A DNA stretch of 6,219 bases from an uncultured Oscillibacter sp. (GTDB taxonomy: Bacteria; Bacillota; Clostridia; Oscillospirales; Oscillospiraceae), in the NCBI GenBank assembly GCA_937884915.1, contig CALAAN010000323.1:1-6219 (forward strand), given 5' to 3'. The notes below the pieces were generated by a model. That model searched no databases and was not told the DNA's origin. It was given only the letters and a program-made list of their open reading frames with translations. The position numbers and the translations under genes are program-made. Of this stretch, positions 1-5,336 are shown piece after piece. Each line of letters opens with the position of its first letter. Position 1 is the first letter of the stretch.

Positions 1-2060
1 AGCCGATGGAAGAAGACGAGCTCCCGCCGCAGCGCGCCCATGCGCCGCGCCGCAGCGCGCCGGTCCACACGCCGGAGGCCGCCATCGACATTCCGCTCGA
101 CGGCGAGGAGCGCGTCATCAGGAAGAATCCCTCGGGCGGCTTCTTCCGCAAGAAGTCCGACAATATCAAGAGTCCCGATGAGCTGCTCGCGAGTGGAAGT
201 GCCGCGGAGACGAAGACAGCCGCGCCTGTTTCTTCCGCCGCCGCACCGTCCGCATCTGCCAAGCCCGTGGCGGTGGAGGCCGACGACTTCGACCTGCCGC
301 CGTTTGACACAGCGCCGAGCGCTCCCGTGAGCGTGCCCGCGCCGACTGTCCCGACGCCTGCTCCCATCATGTACACGCCGAGTGTGCAGAATACGCCCGC
401 CGCCGCAGCGGCTCCCGCCGTGCTGACCGACAAGCAGGAGGACAAGCTCCGCCGCGCCGAGGTCGACGCCGCGCGCGAGGAGGTCACGCGCGAGATCGAG
501 GGCGGCGATAAGCAGCCTCAGCCTCCCGCGTATCAGTACCCGCCCATCACGCTCTTAAAAGAGGGCAGCGTGACGAACGCCGCCGAGGCGGGCGCGGAGC
601 TGCGCAACAACTCCCGACGTCTTGCGCAGACGCTCACGAGCTTCGGCGTGGACGCTCAGCCGGGCGATGTGGTGCGCGGCCCGTCGGTCACGCGCTATGA
701 GTTTACGCTCAGCCAGGGTGTGAAGCTCTCGAAGATCACGAACCTGCAGGATGATATCGCCCTCGCGCTCGGCGCGAGCGGCGTGCGCATCGCGCCGATC
801 CCCGACAAGATCTCCGTCGTCGGCGTCGAGGTGCCGAACAAGCTCGTCTCGCCCGTCAGCATCCGCACGGTGCTCGAATCCACGGAGTTCACCACCCACC
901 CTTCCACGACGGCCTTCGCCGTCGGTAAGGATATCAGCGGCAAGAACATCGTCGGGAATATCTCGAAGCTTCCGCACGTGCTCATCGCCGGTACGACGGG
1001 CTCGGGCAAGTCCGTGTGCACGAATTCGCTGATTGTCTCGATGCTCTATAAGTCGACGCCCGAAGAGGTGCGCTTCATCATGGTCGACCCGAAGATGGTC
1101 GAGCTTGCGCCCTACAACGGCATCCCGCACCTGCTCATCCCCGTCGTCACCGACCCGAAGAAGGCCGCGGGCGCGCTGCAATGGGCCGTGTACGAGATGA
1201 TGAAGCGCTACAAGATGTTCTCCGAGCACAACGTCAAGGACCTTGCCTCTTATAATAAGGTGGCGGAAACGGACGAAACGCTCAAGAAGCTGCCGAGCGT
1301 CGTTGTTGTCATCGACGAGTTGGCCGATCTGATGCTCGTCGCGGCGAAGGAGGTCGAAGAGTCGATCTGCCGCGTGGCGCAGATGGGCCGCGCCGCGGGT
1401 ATGCATTTAGTCATCGCGACGCAACGTCCGTCTGCAGACGTTATCACGGGCCTGATGAAGGCCAACATCCCGAGCCGTATCGCGTTCGCAGTCGCCTCCG
1501 CGATGGAATCGCGCATCATCCTCGATACCGCGGGCGCGGAAAAGCTCGTCGGCCGCGGCGACATGCTCTACGCCCCGCTCGGCGAGGGCAAGCCCAAGCG
1601 CGTGCAGGGCTGCTTCATCTCGAGCGAGGAGATCGAGCGCGTGGTCAACTTCGTCAAGGAAAACGGCGAGACGGACTATGACGAATCCGTCATCGACAAG
1701 ATCAACGCTGCCGTCGCCGAAAAGGAGAAGGGCAGCGGCAAGGGCGGTGGAAACGCCGCGCCCGAGCAGAGCGCCGCCGACGAAGGCGACGAGCTGCTCC
1801 CCGCCGCGATCGACGTGGTCATGGAGACCGGACAGGCGTCTGTCTCGATGCTCCAGCGCAGACTGAAGCTCGGCTATTCGCGCGCGGCGCGCATCGTCGA
1901 CGAGATGGAGACGCGCGGCATCGTGGGCCCGTTCGAGGGCTCAAAGCCCCGCCAGCTGCTCATCACCAAGGAGCAGTGGCAGGAGCTCAAGATGAAGGGC
2001 GCCTACGGCGCAGCGCCGCCGGAAGCGGAGGAGCTTCCGCTGCCGGATGAGGAAAACTGA
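1..2060 (+). CDS. ftsK/spoIIIE: DNA translocase, SpoIIIE/FtsK family (5' end missing)
   Basis: Septum-located, ATP-driven pump that moves chromosomal DNA through the closing division or sporulation septum. The frame is open to the left edge. The first ATG (position 6) lies in the linker, and the usual four N-terminal membrane helices are absent, so the true start is upstream. Counting from that ATG: a Pro/Ala-rich linker (about 1-170), the alpha domain (about 175-310), a RecA-like beta motor with Walker A GTTGSGKS (329-336), Walker B VVVVIDELADLM (432-443, acidic D437/E438) and TQRPS (472-476), a Gly/Lys/Glu-rich spacer (about 575-595), and a winged-helix gamma domain (about 596-655) containing GYSRAARIVDEME, which in this family reads oriented KOPS/SRS DNA sites. 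An acidic tail follows. All motor motifs look intact. Next to spore genes, a SpoIIIE role is likely, but FtsK and SpoIIIE cannot be separated without the N-terminus. It is closed by the terminator at 2070-2106. Confidence 0.96.
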   Translation, partial: PMEEDELPPQRAHAPRRSAPVHTPEAAIDIPLDGEERVIRKNPSGGFFRKKSDNIKSPDELLASGSAAETKTAAPVSSAAAPSASAKPVAVEADDFDLPPFDTAPSAPVSVPAPTVPTPAPIMYTPSVQNTPAAAAAPAVLTDKQEDKLRRAEVDAAREEVTREIEGGDKQPQPPAYQYPPITLLKEGSVTNAAEAGAELRNNSRRLAQTLTSFGVDAQPGDVVRGPSVTRYEFTLSQGVKLSKITNLQDDIALALGASGVRIAPIPDKISVVGVEVPNKLVSPVSIRTVLESTEFTTHPSTTAFAVGKDISGKNIVGNISKLPHVLIAGTTGSGKSVCTNSLIVSMLYKSTPEEVRFIMVDPKMVELAPYNGIPHLLIPVVTDPKKAAGALQWAVYEMMKRYKMFSEHNVKDLASYNKVAETDETLKKLPSVVVVIDELADLMLVAAKEVEESICRVAQMGRAAGMHLVIATQRPSADVITGLMKANIPSRIAFAVASAMESRIILDTAGAEKLVGRGDMLYAPLGEGKPKRVQGCFISSEEIERVVNFVKENGETDYDESVIDKINAAVAEKEKGSGKGGGNAAPEQSAADEGDELLPAAIDVVMETGQASVSMLQRRLKLGYSRAARIVDEMETRGIVGPFEGSKPRQLLITKEQWQELKMKGAYGAAPPEAEELPLPDEEN

Positions 2061-2069
2061 ACAAAGCGA

Positions 2070-2106
2070 AAGCGCCGCAGATGAAGTTCATCTACGGCGC
2101 TTTTTT
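2070..2106 (+). terminator. Intrinsic terminator after the translocase gene
   Basis: Arms 2072-2085 and 2087-2100 pair over about 13 bp with one C/A mismatch (GCGCCG outer stem, GATGA inner stem, tight AGT loop). Six T follow at 2101-2106. The stem begins 12 bases after the stop codon. A-rich bases 5' of the stem could extend it by pairing with the T run. It separates the translocase gene from the cwlJ-like gene, which therefore needs its own promoter. Confidence 0.9.
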
Positions 2107-2163
2107 GCGTGCTTTTGGTCCCTCACGCACACGAGACGCATAGACTGGCAGGGAAGAAAAAAT

Positions 2164-2173
2164 GGGGGAGGAG
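2164..2173 (+). promoter_or_regulatory. Ribosome binding site that sets the cwlJ-like start
   Basis: The run GGGGGAGGAG contains a near-ideal Shine-Dalgarno core (GGAGGAG) six to seven bases before the ATG at 2180. An upstream in-frame ATG at 2162 overlaps this site and has only a weaker purine stretch before it, so 2180 is preferred. Confidence 0.75.
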
Positions 2174-2179
2174 ATCGAC

Positions 2180-2620
2180 ATGGCCTATTCCGACAGGGAG
2201 CTGCTCGCGCGCCTCATCGAGTGCGAAGCGGGCGGCGAGGGCGAGAATGGGATGAAAGCCGTAGCGAGCGTCGTGATGAACCGCGTGCGCTCGACGGGCG
2301 GCGAATACGCGCGTGTGGGGCAGGGCAGCATCCGCAATATCATCTTTCAGCCGGGGCAGTTCGTCTGCGCGAGCGAGACCGAGCACGGCGCCTACAACCC
2401 GCAGAACATCTACAACATGCGCCCGACCGATATCCATTACGAGATCGCGGACTGGGCCATTGTGGGCAACCGGCTTTCAGGCCTTGGCGAGGCGCTGTGG
2501 TTCTTTAACCCGTTTTCGCCGTCCTGCCGCGCGAATTTCCCTTCGAATGTGGGAACGTTCGTCATGCGCATCGGCGACCACTGCTTTTATAACCCCACCG
2601 CCGCGTATTACGACACCTGA
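2180..2620 (+). CDS. cwlJ: Spore cortex-lytic cell wall hydrolase, CwlJ/SleB family
   Basis: Predicted 146-residue peptidoglycan hydrolase of the Hydrolase_2 (CwlJ/SleB) family. In Bacillus these enzymes cut spore cortex containing muramic-delta-lactam during germination, and CwlJ acts from the coat in response to Ca-DPA. Seen here: an N-terminal catalytic-region motif ECEAGGEG with the presumed catalytic Glu at residue 16, then GMKAVASVVMNRV, the IIFQPGQF signature, and a C-terminal block with ALWFFNP and GDHCFYNPT. There is no signal peptide or SleB-type peptidoglycan-binding domain, and the length is close to B. subtilis CwlJ (about 142), so CwlJ is favoured over SleB. The start at 2180 is chosen for its strong ribosome binding site; starting at 2162 would add six residues. 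The gerQ-like gene follows after 43 bases with no terminator between, so they are probably co-transcribed. I see no convincing sporulation sigma-factor promoter in 2107-2163. Confidence 0.88.
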   Translation: MAYSDRELLARLIECEAGGEGENGMKAVASVVMNRVRSTGGEYARVGQGSIRNIIFQPGQFVCASETEHGAYNPQNIYNMRPTDIHYEIADWAIVGNRLSGLGEALWFFNPFSPSCRANFPSNVGTFVMRIGDHCFYNPTAAYYDT

Positions 2621-2663
2621 GAAAAGCAAATCAGCAGCATCGGGAAAGGGAGAGGACGTTTTT

Positions 2664-3155
2664 ATGATCCAGATGGGAAAAAGCATGCCGTGCCTTTATG
2701 AGGAGAAGCTCGCCGTGCCCGCGATGGCGAGCGCGCAGCAGAGCGGCAACAGCAATAATAGCAGTAATAACAACAGTAACAACAACGCAAGCCAGAGCTA
2801 TGAGGAGATGCTTGGCGGTTCGTCGGGAGCAGGGAGCGTGTCGCTTGTGCCGCAGGGCAGTGCAAACGGGCAGTTCCAGCCCACGCCCGACAAGATCGAA
2901 GAATCCCAGACCGTCGACAAGATGGCCTACAATTCGTGGAAGGGAATGCTCGCGCGCAACATCGGCCGCGCGGTCATCGTGAGCTTCCTCGTCGGCTCGC
3001 AGAACACGGTCGTGGCGGTCGGCACGCTGCAGGAGGTCGGAAACGACTATATCACGCTGTTTCACCCAGGCCGCAGTGCCTACATTACCGCCGACATCTA
3101 CTCCATCCGCTTCGTGGAGTTCCCGCAGGGGAACAACGTGGTGACACTCAACTAG
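2664..3155 (+). CDS. gerQ: GerQ-like spore coat protein
   Basis: Predicted 163-residue protein resembling GerQ, the inner-coat protein that B. subtilis needs to retain CwlJ in the spore and that is cross-linked by transglutaminase. The N-terminal half (1-90) is low-complexity and disordered-looking: an Asn/Ser tract at 29-41, then a Gly/Ser/Gln-rich stretch. The C-terminal part (about 92-153) is the likely Spore_GerQ domain. From memory of the family, MLARNIGRAVIVSF aligns with the ILRLNRGK-type segment, GTLQEVGNDYITLFHPG with the G.IEAAGRDHI.LSDP.TG segment, and IYSIRFVEF with the VYLDYVTF segment. The start at 2664 has AAGGGAGAGG about eight bases upstream; Met4 and Met8 are less likely starts. 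No signal peptide or membrane helix is visible. Its place directly after a CwlJ-like gene is the strongest support. The domain is diverged from Bacillus GerQ, so homology should be confirmed by a profile search. Confidence 0.72.
   Translation: MIQMGKSMPCLYEEKLAVPAMASAQQSGNSNNSSNNNSNNNASQSYEEMLGGSSGAGSVSLVPQGSANGQFQPTPDKIEESQTVDKMAYNSWKGMLARNIGRAVIVSFLVGSQNTVVAVGTLQEVGNDYITLFHPGRSAYITADIYSIRFVEFPQGNNVVTLN
2748..2786 (+). repeat. Asn/Ser codon tract in the gerQ-like gene
   Basis: Thirteen consecutive codons of AAY and AGY type encode only Asn and Ser (residues 29-41, nine Asn and four Ser). The tract is AT-rich and repetitive, unlike the GC-rich flanks, and resembles an imperfect trinucleotide repeat that could vary in length between strains without shifting the frame. 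Confidence 0.85.
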
Positions 3156-3160
3156 TGATT

Positions 3161-3189
3161 TCGAAGAAGCGGCAAAGCCGCTTCTTCGA
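3161..3189. repeat. Perfect 13-bp inverted repeat after the gerQ-like stop codon
   Basis: The arms TCGAAGAAGCGGC and GCCGCTTCTTCGA flank an AAA loop, beginning five bases after the stop codon of the gerQ-like gene. On the + strand it is followed by GAAAAATCC, not by T residues, so it is not a textbook intrinsic terminator. It could stabilise the 3' end of the message or be one unit of a palindromic repeat. Confidence 0.85.
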
Positions 3190-3217
3190 GAAAAATCCGC
3201 TGCGTTCTGCGCCTCGG

Positions 3218-3238
3218 TTGTCCGCTTTAAGCGGACAA
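3218..3238. repeat. Perfect 10-bp inverted repeat
   Basis: TTGTCCGCTT and AAGCGGACAA surround a single central T. As RNA it would fold with a slightly larger loop. The right arm core GCGGACA recurs at 3318-3324, giving the left arm a second possible partner. Confidence 0.8.
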
Positions 3239-3333
3239 TTCAACGCTCACTCCGCGCAAAGTGTTTTCTGCCACGCGCATGTCGCGGCAGAGAACGAATT
3301 AAATTATTTTCGTGTCTGCGGACACCTGGGCAG

Positions 3334-3359
3334 CCGTTAGCAGCTTTGCTGCTTTACGG
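3334..3359. repeat. Imperfect stem with AGCAGC/GCTGCT core
   Basis: Core arms 3339-3344 and 3348-3353 enclose TTT. Outer arms CCGT (3334-3337) and ACGG (3356-3359) pair across a small asymmetric internal loop, and GCA (3330-3332) could pair further out with TGC (3361-3363). The centre GCTTTGC is the reverse complement of the GCAAAGC centre of the hairpin at 3161-3189. Confidence 0.65.
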
Positions 3360-3401
3360 ATGCCGCGTACCCTTTGTGGGTAAAAACTCTGCGAGGCGTT
3401 T

Positions 3402-3437
3402 ATCAAAAAAGGGACGCTTTTGCGTCCCTTTTTTGAT
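3402..3437. terminator. Bidirectional intrinsic terminator between convergent genes
   Basis: A perfect 16-bp inverted repeat (arms 3402-3417 and 3422-3437, TTTT loop) has a GGGACGC/GCGTCCC core flanked by six A on the left and six T on the right. It therefore reads as a GC stem plus T run on both strands. It ends four bases from the stop codon of the minus-strand carboxypeptidase gene and also serves the cwlJ-gerQ unit coming from the left. Confidence 0.95.
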
Positions 3438-3440
3438 GAT

Positions 3441-4814
3441 TTAGAATCTGCGTCTCCGCCCACGGTAGCCGCTGTGTGCTGCGCCGCGGCGGCGGTGGCC
3501 GTAGCGACGGCGGCGGGAGAACATCGTCACATAGACGACGAGCGCGACGACAAGCAGTACCACCGCGATGAGCAGAAAGCGGACAAGCGGCTTTGCAAAA
3601 AAGTCGGATACTCTGCGCTGCGCCGTCAGGAACCACGAAGCGGACACGTCGTTCAGCGCTAAAAGGTCCGTCTCGGCGTAGACCTTGCCGTTGTAGGAGA
3701 GCGTCAGCTTGCCAAGCACGTCGCCCGCGGAGACGGGCGCGTCGACCGTGTCGTTCGTGAGTGTCACGGTGCGCTCGAGCATGTCGGGCTCGACATTGTC
3801 GGGCAGCAGGCAGGAGATATTCTCCGCTGCGTGGGTCGAAACGTAACTCGCCTCGCTCGAGAGCGCGACGGGCACCTCCTGCACAAGGTCGGCGGAGGAG
3901 AGAACGTCGCGGAGGACGAAGTTGTCAAAGCCCCAGTCGAACATGCGCGACGTTTCGGAGAAGCTGCGCGTCTGGATGGTCACGCCGTCCTCAAGCGTCA
4001 CGCGCTCCGCGCCCAGCACCACGCTGATCATGTGGCGGCTGCCGCGCAGGGCGGACGAGATGAGGCAGTAGCCCGCCTCGGGCGTTGAGCCGGTCTTGAT
4101 GCCCTGCGCGTCGCGGTACACATAGCCGCGGGCGCGCCAGTTGGAAATGAGGAAGTTCGTCGAGTGCAGCTCACGCGGCGTTTCGGTCATGTTCGTGGCG
4201 GGTACGGTGTAGCTCTTGGAGTTGCAGATCTCCATGAACTTGTCGTGCTTCATCGCCTCACGCGTGATGAGGTAGAGGTCCCATGCGGTCGTGTAGTGCT
4301 GGGAATTGTGAAGGCCCGTGGCGTTGGCAAAGTGCGTGTGCTCGCAGCCGAGCTCCGTGGCGCGTTCATTCATGCGCGCGACAAAGGCGTCGACCGAGCC
4401 GTAGAGCGTTTCACCCAAAATGTTGCACGCCTCGTTTGCCGAGACGATGAGCATGCAGTTGAGCAGCTGCTCGACCGTCATCGTCTCGCCGGGGACGATA
4501 TTCGCCGTGCTGCCGTCGCTCGACAGCCCCTCGAACGCCGTCTCCGTCGCGGTGACAGAGTCGGTCAGCGCGATCTTGCCCTCGTCGATGGCCTCGAACA
4601 CCAGCAGCGCGACCATCACCTTCGTGAGCGATGCGGGGTAGTTTTCCTGATGGGCATTCTTTTCATAGAGAATTTCGCCCGTGCCGGCCTCGATGAGAAG
4701 ACCGGCCTTCGCGTCGAGATCGAAGTCCTCATAAGCGTCGGCACTCGTCAGCGCAAAGAGCGGGAGCAGGAGCGCAAAGGATAAAAAAAGTGAAAACAGG
4801 CGGCGTTTTTTCAT
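3441..4814 (-). CDS. Serine-type D-Ala-D-Ala carboxypeptidase (PBP5/DacF type)
   Basis: Secreted, membrane-anchored low-molecular-weight penicillin-binding protein (peptidase family S11) that removes the terminal D-Ala from peptidoglycan pentapeptides. 457 residues. Residues 1-27 are a signal peptide (MKKRR, hydrophobic core, cleavage near ADA/Y). The catalytic motifs are intact: SLTK with nucleophile Ser62 and Lys65, SAN at 125-127, and KTG at 240-242. The C-terminal PBP5-type beta domain spans about 290-395. A real transmembrane helix (about 411-431) follows, then a 24-residue tail with 12 Arg; B. subtilis DacA uses an amphipathic anchor instead. The ATG at 4814 is chosen because GAGGT lies eight bases upstream; the frame could extend to a TTG at 4841, but that would bury the signal peptide. 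It is convergent with the gerQ-like gene and divergent from the comEA-like gene. It belongs with DacF-like enzymes, but I cannot say whether it is vegetative or sporulation-specific. Confidence 0.94.
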   Translation of the reverse strand: MKKRRLFSLFLSFALLLPLFALTSADAYEDFDLDAKAGLLIEAGTGEILYEKNAHQENYPASLTKVMVALLVFEAIDEGKIALTDSVTATETAFEGLSSDGSTANIVPGETMTVEQLLNCMLIVSANEACNILGETLYGSVDAFVARMNERATELGCEHTHFANATGLHNSQHYTTAWDLYLITREAMKHDKFMEICNSKSYTVPATNMTETPRELHSTNFLISNWRARGYVYRDAQGIKTGSTPEAGYCLISSALRGSRHMISVVLGAERVTLEDGVTIQTRSFSETSRMFDWGFDNFVLRDVLSSADLVQEVPVALSSEASYVSTHAAENISCLLPDNVEPDMLERTVTLTNDTVDAPVSAGDVLGKLTLSYNGKVYAETDLLALNDVSASWFLTAQRRVSDFFAKPLVRFLLIAVVLLVVALVVYVTMFSRRRRYGHRRRGAAHSGYRGRRRRF

Positions 4815-4822
4815 GGAAATAT

Positions 4823-4827
4823 ACCTC
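4823..4827 (-). promoter_or_regulatory. Ribosome binding site of the carboxypeptidase gene
   Basis: GAGGT on the minus strand, eight bases before the ATG at 4814. No comparable site precedes the alternative TTG at 4841, which decides the start. Confidence 0.7.
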
Positions 4828-4828
4828 G

Positions 4829-4841
4829 TTGTATGATACAA
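4829..4841. promoter_or_regulatory. Perfect 13-nt dyad, candidate operator
   Basis: TTGTAT-G-ATACAA is a perfect 6+1+6 inverted repeat. It lies directly upstream of the carboxypeptidase ribosome binding site and overlaps the candidate -10 (TACAAT, 4837-4842) of the divergent comEA-like unit. The shape fits a dimeric helix-turn-helix repressor site; I cannot assign a family. Confidence 0.35.
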
Positions 4842-4894
4842 TCAAATACGGAATACAGTGAAGAGGAGCGCGCCGTTCGGCACGCTTCGACATC

Positions 4895-4923
4895 AGTATA
4901 ACAAAAAAGGCAGGCGAGCGCAA
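4895..4923 (-). promoter_or_regulatory. Candidate sigma-A promoter of the carboxypeptidase gene
   Basis: Read on the minus strand: TTGCGC (4923-4918), exactly 17 bases including a T-rich spacer, then TATACT (4900-4895). Transcription would begin near 4888, giving a leader of about 74 bases. The -35 ends two bases before the comEA-like start codon, so the two genes share a very compact control region. A small GC stem (4867-4875 with 4878-4886, one mismatch, GTTC loop) falls at the start of this leader. Confidence 0.5.
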
Positions 4924-4925
4924 CC

Positions 4926-5336
4926 GTGGAAAAGGAAGAAAAGAAAACCAAAATCAGCGGCGTCTACCTTGTGCTTGCCGCGCTGACGGTGCTGTTCACC
5001 GTTTCGCTCGTTTTTCTGCACAAAACGTCGTATGAGGGTACCGCGCACGGAAATTACACTGTGACGACGCAGGACAAGACCGACGAGATCACCGCGCCCA
5101 CGCACGTCGTGACGCTTGTGAACGTCAACACCGCGACGGCGGAGGAGCTTGAAACGCTGACGGGCATCGGCCCGTCGCTCGCGCAGGCGATCATCGACTA
5201 CCGCACAGAGCACGGCGATTTTACGGCGGCGGAGGACCTTTTGAACGTCAAGGGCATCGGAGAGGCGAAGCTCGAGGGCTTCCGCGCACAGATCACATTC
5301 ACGGAGGAGGATGGCAATGAAAATTCTGGTGGTTGA
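4926..5336 (+). CDS. Membrane-anchored helix-hairpin-helix protein, ComEA-like
   Basis: 136 residues. Layout: a short charged cytoplasmic N-terminus (KEEKKTK), one membrane helix (about 11-31), an extracellular linker of about 30 residues, and a ComEA-type helix-hairpin-helix domain (about 62-126). The domain holds the NVNTA motif (66-70), GIGPSLAQAI (80-89) and a second GIG (110-112). Such domains bind DNA backbone non-specifically; ComEA is the surface DNA receptor for natural transformation. It is shorter than B. subtilis ComEA (about 205), mainly in the linker. The start is GTG at 4926; no ATG is available nearby, and the ribosome binding site (AGGCAGG, 4908-4914) is modest and rather far. 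No comEB or comEC follows. Instead the last 20 bases overlap the response regulator gene, whose strong ribosome binding site lies inside this coding region, suggesting translational coupling. A role in DNA uptake is not shown by the context. Confidence 0.85.
   Translation: MEKEEKKTKISGVYLVLAALTVLFTVSLVFLHKTSYEGTAHGNYTVTTQDKTDEITAPTHVVTLVNVNTATAEELETLTGIGPSLAQAIIDYRTEHGDFTAAEDLLNVKGIGEAKLEGFRAQITFTEEDGNENSGG
5303..5310 (+). promoter_or_regulatory. Ribosome binding site of the response regulator inside the comEA-like gene
   Basis: GGAGGAGG ends immediately before an ATG at 5311 and six bases before an in-frame ATG at 5317. Normal spacing requires the latter, so 5317 (protein beginning MKILVVDDE) is the likely start, and the upstream ATG would add only two residues. 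Confidence 0.8.

Larger units (their letters stand above)
3156..3401. other. Hairpin-rich intergenic block, no gene seen
   Basis: No plausible coding region is seen on either strand. Inverted repeats I can pair by eye: 3161-3173/3177-3189 (13 bp perfect, AAA loop), 3218-3227/3229-3238 (10-bp arms around one base), 3268-3272/3286-3290 (CTGCC/GGCAG, extendable with mismatches), 3294-3298/3309-3313 (ACGAA/TTCGT), 3312-3316/3321-3325 (GTGTC/GACAC), 3339-3344/3348-3353 (AGCAGC-TTT-GCTGCT, extended by CCGT/ACGG at 3334-3337/3356-3359), and 3368-3372/3378-3382 (TACCC/GGGTA). None is followed by a T run on the + strand. The block could be the structured 3' untranslated region of the cwlJ-gerQ transcript, a small RNA, or a dispersed palindromic intergenic repeat. 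I do not recognise 6S, tmRNA, SRP or RNase P signatures in it. Confidence 0.5.
4814..4842 (+). promoter_or_regulatory. Candidate sigma-A promoter of the comEA-like/two-component unit
   Basis: TGGAAA (4814-4819), 17 bases, then TACAAT (4837-4842); matches to TTGACA and TATAAT are four and five of six. It would start transcription near 4849, giving a leader of about 77 bases. TATAAC at 4897-4902 is another possible -10, but has no good -35. Confidence 0.35.

Noticed and set aside
555..1406. Long open frame of 283 codons on the minus strand inside the translocase gene
   Set aside because: It is an antisense shadow of a highly conserved, motif-complete coding region. Its translation is rich in Arg, His, Asp and Leu with no recognisable domain, as expected from GC-rich codon bias.
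2139..2146. CATAGACT as a possible sporulation sigma-E/sigma-K -10 element for the cwlJ-like gene
   Set aside because: The octamer resembles the CATACAnT -10 consensus and lies about 40 bases upstream of the start, but no matching -35 occurs at the expected distance, so it is not reported as a promoter.
2313..2663. Extension of the gerQ-like frame upstream to 2313, overlapping the cwlJ-like gene
   Set aside because: The extra segment is Arg/Ser-rich out-of-frame sequence of the hydrolase gene. The ATG at 2664 has a good ribosome binding site and begins immediately after the hydrolase gene ends.
3161..3189. The 13-bp hairpin as an intrinsic terminator for the cwlJ-gerQ unit
   Set aside because: No T run follows on the + strand (GAAAAATCC), while a full terminator is present at 3402-3437. 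It is kept only as an inverted repeat.
3156..3401. CRISPR array, tRNA or insertion-sequence remnant in the spacer
   Set aside because: There are no regularly spaced direct repeats, no cloverleaf with conserved TTC-type arm, no transposase fragment, and no paired terminal repeats with target duplication.
4815..4841. Upstream TTG start at 4841 for the carboxypeptidase
   Set aside because: It would place nine extra residues before a classic MKKRR signal peptide and lacks a ribosome binding site; the candidate dyad overlaps it.
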